Source: Undaria pinnatifida (taxonomy: Eukaryota > Sar > Phaeophyceae > Laminariales > Alariaceae). From it: a stretch of 64,000 nucleotides of DNA. Both the position numbers and the translations under genes were made by a program. Positions 1 through 9,700 of this stretch are shown piece by piece (the first letter of the stretch is position 1; each line of letters begins with the position of its first letter). The notes beneath the pieces were generated by a model, which ran no database searches, was not told the DNA's origin, and saw only the letters and a program-made list of their open reading frames with translations. The stretch lies in NCBI GenBank assembly GCA_012845835.1, contig JABAKD010000005.1, forward strand, positions 4,354,655 through 4,418,654, in the 5' to 3' direction.

Positions 1-213
1 CTCTGGAATCAATCCAACTTTATTGCTCCGACTTTTTTTACCCGGACTCACAGGCTGGCCAGCTAGAAATATAAAGGTATAAATGAAGTGTGAATTATGG
101 AATTTCATTATTCATACCTGATACTTCATTTATTAATTTTAATAGAATATCGATGATGCTGGCGTGCAGACGCTGCCTCTTGCCCGCGTAAGCATGTAAG
201 GGGGACCACTACG

Positions 214-760
214 GTGCAACACACGTTCCTTGCTTCCTCTTCTTTTCTTGTCTTTTCCTGCTTTTCATGCTTTTTTCCGTCTAGACATTATTTCCTTTCC
301 TTTTCAGTTTTTTTTTCGCTTTCTTCTTTTTTCTCTCCTTTCCTTTGTCTTCTTTTCTTTTCTTTGTTTCTTTCCACTTGCGTCTGTGGTACGTATGCGT
401 AGTGATAGATACTACGTGTAATGTATACGTGGTAGTCTTTCTTGGGTGGCAAACAGTACTACAGCTGGTTTTTACTGGCGCGAGTAAGGAGACGTATGCA
501 CCGGTATGGACCTGGCACATCGTAGACTGACTCCCGATTTCACTTTTATATGTTGCTGGAGGAGGCATGAATTGCGTCAGCTGTGATATAGGTGTGTGCC
601 ATCTTGGGTTGTTTGTGTTTTTTCCCTGGGGTATCCCTCAGCTCCAGAGTGACTGGAGCCTGTCCTGTGACCACGGACTTGATTATTATGCGAGTTAATG
701 TGAGAACGACAACAACAACAATAACAACAACAGCAACAACCACAACAACAACCATGCAGA
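214..760 (+). mobile_element. Retroposon 'L' with pyrimidine-rich 5' part and AAC-repeat 3' tail
   Basis: Order on +: a TC-rich tract (220-380), the landmark CGTATGCGTAGTGATA (about 394), GGTGGCAAAC (about 446), GACCTGGCACATC (about 508), GGAGGCATGAATTG (about 561), then GACTGGAGCCTGTCCTGTG and an imperfect (AAC)n tail to 758. The same landmarks occur in reverse order on the minus strand at 6430-7000. A simple-repeat tail is typical of non-LTR retroelements. The 3' segment is shared with the short family A. Confidence 0.55.
618..760 (+). mobile_element. Short AAC-tailed retroposon, family A, copy 1
   Basis: It starts at TTTTTTCCCTGGGG, has the conserved core CCTGTGACCACGGACTTG and the end TGCGAGTTAATGTGAGAAC, then the AAC tail. 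It may be nested in the larger element L. Confidence 0.55.
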
Positions 761-1379
761 GCGCTTTACAAGTACTCATTATTAGAGTTATAATCCAGAA
801 ATAACGTAAATCGCTACCTGCAGGATTCTGTTAATGTACGAAATCAGGTGATATGAAAATCGAGCCAATGCGAATAAAAATTGGACCTGGAATCCGATTA
901 GTATTGTTCTTGTGTAGCGCCTAGTTCTTGGAATCGAAGATGTACTATCGGTTCCACCAGCTGCTGGCAACCGCATTGTTGCTGATGGGCCCAACAAAAA
1001 AGCCGTCTTCTCTCTGCTGGCAATATGCGCTTCCACCAGATACTCGTTGTAAACAGCGAGCACGCCTCACCTAGCTCCTGCTTACCAGGTACATATTATT
1101 TATAGCTCCCCAGAAATCCTCGTAGAAGTAATGGACTAATCATGGGTCTTTTTTAGTCATTTCTGGTGCGTGGATTATTCTGTAGCGTTCGTATATCTCA
1201 GCGCGTCGACAAATTCGCCCATGCACGTATGGTATACGAAATACGTACCGTCAGGATGATGGACGGTGTTGTGTCATTCATTTCATCGCATTGCCGGCGT
1301 GTTTGCGTTTGTTTCGATTTCAACCGTATTCGGCTTCACCACATTTCTACGAGAAATTGTATAAATTTAGATCATGTTT

Positions 1380-1525
1380 TGTTCACACTTCTACTTTTCA
1401 GCTTCTGGACAAGCAGTGGTCACAGGTGTCGTCCCTTCTGCCCCCTGGTTCTCTTGCTTTCAATTTTTATCGCGCATAGGGTTCAGCAAACCCTCTGCTT
1501 GTCATTTTTTCATCGAGTGTTGCAA
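1380..1525 (+). repeat. Dispersed repeat family B, copy 1
   Basis: Landmarks are CAGCTTCTGGACAAGC, GGTCACAGGTGTCGTCCC, a C-rich spot, then CGCGCATAGGGTTCAGCAA and CATCGAGTGTTG. The same order is seen at 5485-5645, 33975-34110 and 62570-62690. Confidence 0.6.
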
Positions 1526-2444
1526 CTCACGCTGTCGCGCTATCCGCAAGTCAGTTTGTGAACAAGAACAAGTCCCCACGAATTTACACGAGTATGCACT
1601 CGAGGGAGCTCAACCTCACAAACCTGACCTATACCAAGCTCGAAGATAACCCGATACGCCACCGGGGCGACCGGAAATATAATCATTGTCAATTCTTCCC
1701 TTTGGTGGGTGTCCTACAACACAATAATGTGTACCCCTGCCTCTTGTGGTGGGCTTTTGTTTCAGCGATGGGAGGAAAACAAGATTATCGACGAATCTTT
1801 GGTTGGAGGTGCTCAACACGATCAGCTCTATGTCGTGTATAATGGCATATTCCCGGTACCTGTGCGAAACCCGCACCCAGTACCAGCAGGAAATGCGCTA
1901 CCAGGTATTGATTGAAAGAGTAGACACAGCAGACGCGTATACTAGGTTTTTGGTGTACATGACAGCCAAGCTATGTCGGCGCGTGCCGTCAAATTTTGTA
2001 TGTATATGCTTGACGAATGACAGAGAAACTACCGCCGTGGAACGGCTGTCATATATCACAGACTCTTGACGAACGACAAAGCAAATATTGCGGAAACGTT
2101 TCTTCCCAAAGGACCCGAAATGCAAAAAAATCGTCCACCGTTTCATGTCCAGCTGATGTACACCAACTTTAAACAGTCAACCTTTCGTATTTTAAAACAA
2201 ATAAAAATGAAGAGGCACGTCATTAACGCGAAAGTTTGCGAGCAGTTCCATGATTTTTAGGGCTGTTGCCACCTCACCTGCGCACGGTTTTAGCGTAGAT
2301 TAGCAGTCACTCCAATCCTCGGCACCACTCTCCTCTGGACTGTTCGAAATACCCCACAACCACCACCGCCGCCACCCCTTTCCGATCACGCAGAGTCAGC
2401 TGTCGTCTTAGCCACGCGCCACCCCCGTCCCTTCTTTCGGAAAA

Positions 2445-2548
2445 ATGGCTCGCACTGGCTTTGTCGTTGTGGTGGCGGCTGTGCTTGGCGCGGCGAACGC
2501 GATCGAGGTCGTGTCTCCTGCCTCCGGCGAGAGTGTCATGGCGGACAG
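2445..2548 (+). CDS. KNH-like gene, exon 1 (signal peptide and start of domain 1)
   Basis: Starts at the ATG in AAAAATGGCT and ends at ACAG before GTGTGG, leaving two nucleotides of a split Ser codon. It encodes the signal peptide and the first strand (IEVVSP) of Ig-like domain 1. The donor GTGTGG is weaker than the GTGAG donors of the other exons. Confidence 0.8.
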
Positions 2549-4515
2549 GTGTGGGCTTCATCTCTGAAACTTGTTTCTGACACCAGTTTGCGAAAGGGCA
2601 CGTCTATATGCGTGGTAGTGTGCGTGTTGTTCACGACTGCCTGTATCACGTCCTGAACTTTGTGGCAGGTATTCAAGAGTGCTGTCGTATGGCGGCCGGC
2701 GAGGGGTCTCGTCTCTGGTTAAATTGCGCGCAGGCGTGTGCATGTTTGGGTTGAACATGAGGCGCCCCCCCCCCCCCTTCGCTTAGAGCGGCCTCGGGCC
2801 TCTCATGTTTCTTTCTGGCTTGTTTTCCAGTTATGCTTTCCTGCACGCAGAGCCACGATTATTTGTTGTCCACGGGCAAGAAGGCGTCGAATGCAAACTT
2901 TCCCGTGATTTCGTCGAGAGAGTGAATAAATTGTTCGATACCAAATTGTTTGACTGAAAGCTATGTATTGTGTTTTTTCGCCGCGCTGTGATGGCCTCCA
3001 TTCACTCGTCTGCCCGTAGCAGCGCCTACACGGTGGAGTGGACGGGGACGGGCTCGGGCGGGTACGAGATTGACCTTTACTACTGCGGCGACTCCTGCGA
3101 GGAGGTGAGATAGATATATACCCGGATTTTGATATATGATATGTAACTGACGGCCGCTTTTTGTTGAAACCTACAGCGCGCTTTAGGTTAAAAAATGCGT
3201 TTTTCGTAGTCAAGATACTCGTACAACCCAGTAAAGGATACATGGTTTAACCCAGTAAAGGATACATGGTTTATACAGCGGTAGTTGATGTAGAAACACG
3301 GCAACAACAATTATTGCCAGCTGTCTTTAGGAGTGTTCGGCTCGGAGTATTTGCACTATTTTTATCGACCCGAAGTACTCGAACAGGTCGTGAAGTGTGG
3401 TGATCACCAGTGGACGTGAGAAGGCCCACTCTAGCGTGGTTTGGTTTATACACGTGTAACATTCAAAGAGGTCATTTGCGACGCACAGAGCCAGCTGTCT
3501 TTTATCAGCAGGGTCAGATAAAGATGTGTTTTGACGTCTTTACGCATCATAGTGTCAGTGGGTGGGTTGTTCAGGGTTGGCGAAGGCATGAATTGTGTGT
3601 CGGCTGTGTATGATTCATGCCGGTACCATATTTAGTTTGGCTTGTCCTTTTGTTTCATGGGGTGACATACACACGCATCCGTATACAACGGCAGCTTGCG
3701 CTGCCGGGGTCGTAACGAAGACCACTGATAGGGACAGCTTACGCTATACCTACAATGGGACCCGAAGGTTGCGCCAGCTAGTGTTGGGCTGCGAAAGCAA
3801 CTGAGTTAAATCGACACACGACGCGTATGAAAATACGTGGAAGTGTGGTGAGCTAAAGCTTTGTTTTTCCCCATCCGCCGGAGGATAAAAAATAAAAATA
3901 AAAATAAAAAGGTATTTCTCCACTCCAGCGTGACTGGAGCCTGTCCTGTGACCACGGACTTGATTCTGCGAGTTTATGTGAAAACAACAACAACCAACAA
4001 CAGAAACAAAAACAGGGGTTGTTCTATTGAGTTTTCCCTTTTCCTCCCACCTCGTCCTCTTTTTGTTTTCTGCCCGCTGGGCGGCACTTACATCAATTAT
4101 GGCTACAGTATATACGCAATGCGGTGACAGCCACCAGCAGTGACAAAACGACGTGCATTATCCATCGGTATTCAAAAGTAGGTGTTCAAGAAAACAAGCA
4201 GTATCCTCGTAGAATGTAGCAACGGTGCACGTGCCCTCACCAACATGTCGAACTCTGTCGTGGAGAGAACACCCTAGATAGTCGGCAAAGAATGCCTTCC
4301 ACAGCGGCGATGCTCATCGTGCCATGATGATGCGCATGACGTAGACGCCCGACTAAACGAGTCTCTCCGAGTATTTTGAGTTTTCGAATCGAAGAAGTGA
4401 CTTCATTCGTCGGTCCGCAGCTTTCCCAGGTTTTTCAAGCATTACGACGGGCTCAAATTATCTTAGACACAACTTTACCCAAAAATAAAAATATAATCCG
4501 ATTGATTGCATTTGG

Positions 4516-4551
<36 letters not shown>

Positions 4552-6714
4552 TCTCACATTAACTCTTGTCAAGAATCTAGAGTCCGTGGTCACACAAACT
4601 GCATTTGGTGTCCCCCCCTGACGAGAAGCATCGAACTTGTTCCTCTCTTGGCTAATCGTGGAAGTTTGAGTACGTCATGGTCTGTGTGTCGTCTTCACAT
4701 CAAACCGGGCCGAATGCTTAAATGACCCGATTCCTTGTGTAGTAAACGCGAAGTTTGGAACCATAACAGGCGCAAGTCTGGGTAGTTTCAATGTTCAGCA
4801 GTGGTCCCTCTGCAGTGCCGACGGACCCTCTGCAGTGCCGATAGTAGTACCAGCCATACCCGCCAAAGTGCTTGTGCCATCGCTCGTCACAGATGGTTAC
4901 AACGTTACAATCACTTCCGTGTGGCAGAAAGCGAAGTGGTGCCGATTGCCGCGATGTCGCTGCTGCATACCCGGCTTTGGTGTACCGTGGGTATTCACTA
5001 AACGAAAATTTCTTGGAATCCATGTGTTCCCAAACTTCATTTTGATTCGTTGTGGCATTTTAGAGTAGAGCGGGCAACGTAAGCTAGATGTCCAGACATG
5101 TTTTCACACGGGCGTGCCATTTCTCCAAGATTGACCTCGGGACACACAGGCCCTTATCAGAGTTGCCCGGGGTGTTCACGTTTCTTGACGCCGATGCTCC
5201 CGTCGTCACTAAAAGTGGTAGTGAGTATCCGTCTGGATCTCCAAACGGGGTTCGATCGAACAAGTGATCTCGCCGTCGATGATGTCATCCATACGTGATT
5301 GCCGTGTTGTTGTTGTTGTTGTTGTTGTGTTTTTTACATTATAACTTCCATAGTTAAAGTCCCTGGTTACAGGACAAGCTCCAGGGACTTTGACGTGGAG
5401 CAGAGGACCGCCCGAGGAAAAAAACAATAACACCCTCTAGGTACGCACCTACGGTTGACTCGGTTCGCCATAATTGGTTACTTGGTTCACGGACAGGTGT
5501 GGCGGTTCGCTTCGTGTTGGGATTGCTGAACCCCATGCGAGATACAAAATTGAAGGCAAGAACCGGGGCGAGAAAAGGGACGACACCTGTGACCGTGACT
5601 TGTCCAGAAGCTGGAAAGTTGAAGCGTGTAAAAAACAAGAACAGGAATTGGGTAGCTTCCTGGACTCACAGCAGTGGTTAGTAGTCCCCTTGAGCCCCAA
5701 AATCCCTCCTTACACGTACGAACTTCAAGTATATTTTTCCAAAATGGGTTTCCAGTTGTATGGGCGTTACCTGTGGTTTACGTTTGGCATGACGTCATCC
5801 AAAACGGTGCTCTGAATGTGATGTGTCTGGGGTGTGTGTCCCTGTCTTGCAGTTGGAGACCACATTCTTCGCTCCTCTGTAAACAGTAGATAGAACGAGG
5901 GATCCGCGCGGACACTGGTTGCACCGTATATGGCTATGGTTACAAAGAACAGTTTAATCTCAAGAAACGTTGTAGACAGAGCAGCAGCACTCGGCCCCAC
6001 AACGCACGACATTCATGGTGACTGAGATGCCCAAACAAACCATAAAGCGGCGCAGACAGCAGTGTCTGCTTTGCCAGTGGCTAGGTAGAACGTTTTTTGT
6101 GGAATGTGTGCGTTCTCCACAAGAAACTGATTTTTGTACCTGTCTACATGCAGCCCGACCAGTGTCCGTGCTGATGCCTCCTAGAGAGACTAACTCTGTG
6201 GCCACGAGCTAAACTACTATTAATATTAATAGACGAAATACAGATACCCATTGCAGATTCAACAGCAAAGCGACTTAGGTTGATTCGGTGATGCAATGCC
6301 AACCGCAATGAACACGAGGAGAGGGAACACTCTAGCCAGAACACGGAACTATTTGCAGTGAAAGAGACATGCTCGTAACACCTCCCCACCCCCCCCTCCC
6401 CATTTTTCCCATTTACAGGCTAAATACATACTTTTATGGCATGTTGTTTTTGTTGTTGCTGTTGTTGTTGTTGTAGCTGTTTTCGTTCTCGCATAAACTC
6501 GCATTATCAAGGCTCCAGTGACTCAATTCACGCCTCCGCCAGAAAAATACGCAATATTTTGTCAAATGAAATCGCGAGTAAGCCTGCGAGATGTGCCAGG
6601 TCCACGCTGGTACATACCTACGTCGCACTTTTTTCCTGGGGGTATTCCTCAGCTCCAGAGTGACTGGAGCCTGTCCTGTGACCACGGACTTGATTATGCG
6701 AGTTAATGTGAGAG

Positions 6715-6745
<31 letters not shown>

Positions 6746-9700
6746 TACGTCGCACTACTCACGCCTGAAAAAACAGACTCCTCGGCTTGCCACCCAGAGA
6801 TAAGACGACCACGTATACATTTCACGTGGAATTTATCACTACGCATACGCAGGTCAGACTCGAGTCAACTGGAAATGAAGAAAGAATGGGAAAGACACAT
6901 GAAATGGTGGATAATAAAAATGTATCTACAAAAGAAAGGAAAACGAAAAGAAAAGATGAAGAAACGAAGAAGCAAGGAAGGGCGAGAGGAAAACACACAC
7001 CAAACTATAGTAGACCCTAGGAAGTATCGAGTGCATCAATGGCACTGGGGGTAGAAACGTGCCGACGGTGGACGGCGCTGCCGCGGCCTTTGCGTGTCGC
7101 TCTGGAGCTCTGTATCTCTCCGTATCATGCAATTTCTGCATGAATGACTGCTCTCTCCTCTACCCGTCGAAACAATCTGCACGCCTTCTGTGCATCCTTT
7201 CACTATCTTTCGAACTTCATCCCGAAGGTCGACGTATCCTCCGCCAGGTGCACCATCCGTACCTTCCTTCTCTTGCCCCGAACAAGCTCCCCAAACACAC
7301 CACCCTAGGATGTGGCGAGACAGTTTCGACGAACGCCTCGATCGGCACGCACGGCTGAGGTGTTTTCTTCATTTTTCCCCTCCAAAATTGTGCCGACATT
7401 CAACACCCCCACATGTCAGAACCTGCAGCCCATACTCACCCACACCGGCTTATGGTCTGTGGTTTGTCGCGTCCGGAGTTGTCCTCCGAACTCGGATTGT
7501 CCGTTTCATACGACCTGAGGAGGTGCCGTCGCGTAGAGTCGAGTTCCTATATCCGCGGTTCGGCAGCGGTGGCTTCAATCCCGTATCTACGGAGACGAGA
7601 GAAACATGTTTTCGGGCTAGACAAGTGCGATCCCTAAAATTGGTTGCCGAACATCTGGATAATCGTAGGTTTGAAACGCTTCTCCCAAGGACGCGTGATT
7701 GTGTCCACAACACAGTCTCACCAGTACATGAAGCAACCCCGTGACCGTCTAGACCCCGTGCTGGCTGTATGTGCTTGACAAGTACTCTCACGCCCTGGCA
7801 GGCAGCGACAGGCGAGAGTGGTTTCGTACTTCCGATGTTTTACAAGCTCGAGCACGACCAGCGCTCTCCATTTGTGTTCTACAAAATAAATACGGAGTAC
7901 ATACATGCGTTACGTTGGTATTATTGTCATATGATATCCTGCACTCTTGTACGGATGTGAACAGGTGCCTCTGATACCCGTAAGGTGCGCCAATCAATAC
8001 GCGATACGAGCGAAGTCTACCGTAGCAGCAAAAGCGCACAGCGTCCGTACGTGCTGCACCCTGTTTATTGTAAAGAGGTACCTGGTACACAGGATGCCCA
8101 TAAGGTGCAGCAATACGCAATACGAGCGACGTAGAACGCAACAGTTGAATACGCAATACGTACGTCGTCTACATACGCCTCGAGATCGAGTCAACATCAC
8201 TAAAAAAGCTTTGTCCCTTCCAAGACCGAGGTTATGAGCGAGGGGGGGGGGGGCGCTAGGAAGTACCCCCATCTTTCCCTTATTTCACTCTATAAGAGAC
8301 TTATTTTTTTTGGCGCGGCGTGTCTAAACCTTTCATAGCGCTCCATACCGCGGAAATAAACGCCCCGAAATTTTTCCACGGGCTACAGGTAGAAATTTCA
8401 CAGATCAACCAAAATGAGCCTAAACCGTCTTTTTTTTTGCCGTTTTTTTGTTGCAGTAAGAGGCTGGTACCGCATTTTACATTCGATACTTACAACAAGT
8501 GAAAAATCTCGTCTCCTCACCAGCCAGACCTAAAACCCACTGGTAGACGGCCAACGATCCTCTCGCAAAACACCTCAAACAGCAGTTACACAAACTGCCC
8601 CGACCCCAAAATTTCGACAGTCTGTTTTGAGCAAAATTTTGAGCTGTTTCAGGGTTCTCAAGGCGAATCATTGAGTATTTTGGTGGGAAAAAAAACACAA
8701 CAAGAAGCTGGTTGTCTGTGCTGGTGGTCGTCCGTTTTGAGCAAATTTTTGAGCTGTGTTTCAGGGTTCTTCAGGCGAATTATTAATGATTTTGGTAAAA
8801 AATAATCAACACAGCAACAGCAGTGTACCTACGTGTAGTCGATTAATCGTTTATCGTTGACGACTCCGATTTCTTCACTTTTTTTCGACTCGACTTTTGA
8901 CGTTTGGCAGTGTGTTGTTGTCCACCCCTTCGTTGACCCAGGATAACTGTTGAGTTGAGGGAAGGGCGGTGGCTGACAAACAAACAGCGTAGCAATCGCA
9001 CACCGGGGACCAGCCGATTTGTTAACTACCCCTTTTGCGATGCCTTACCCCGCACTAGCTGCGGGGGTGGCGATGGGGGTTCGCTTAGCTCGTTTGCTCC
9101 ACACGGCGTTGAATCGAGCCTTTTCTCGAGGGTGAAGAATACTCGTAGAATTCGGAATATTATGCTCGTACGAAGTGAGTTTTTTATTTCAATGGAGTTG
9201 GATCGAACTGCTGGTACTTCGACTTTGATTCACCGCTCCGTGTACTTTGGAGGGTGCACCACATTTTTTTCTGATGGTCCTTCATTCGAGGGATTGTTCC
9301 GACATGACCCTCTCCCAACAACTTATTTGAAGAAAGTAGTCCCACGGCGCCTACGTACCCAACGAAAATCATTGAAAAAAATAGCGTATTTCCGACGATC
9401 TGGGGTTGACCCTGTTGAAACCCACAAACTCCTCCCTATACTAATTCCAAGTAATTTGTCCCAAAAAACGGGTTTCCAGTTGTAAATGCGTTAAGGAGCC
9501 CGGTCCTTCAAAGAACATTTTGGAGGAATGTGTTACCCCTCGGCCTTCCTGGGACGATTCTGTTGGCTACACGTCGATGTTTTTTGTTGCGAGTTCCATG
9601 AATTGCCTACTCTTACGTGTAGGCTAACTTTTTGTTGATACGGCACCAGTGGCAACACTCTGTTTTGTTCGGACGACGCCAGTGACTGAACGATGACGGT

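Larger units (their letters stand above)
1..2444. other. Upstream region of the KNH-like gene, repeat-rich, no gene seen
   Basis: It contains a long AAC-tailed retroposon (214-760) and a repeat of family B (1380-1525). Short open frames here have no coding character. No clear TATA box was identified upstream of 2445. Confidence 0.5.

Noticed and set aside
7190..7744. 184-codon + strand ORF in the KNH-like intron
   Set aside because: Composition is Arg/Pro/Ser-rich without domain features, and an equally long frame exists antisense. Nothing supports it.
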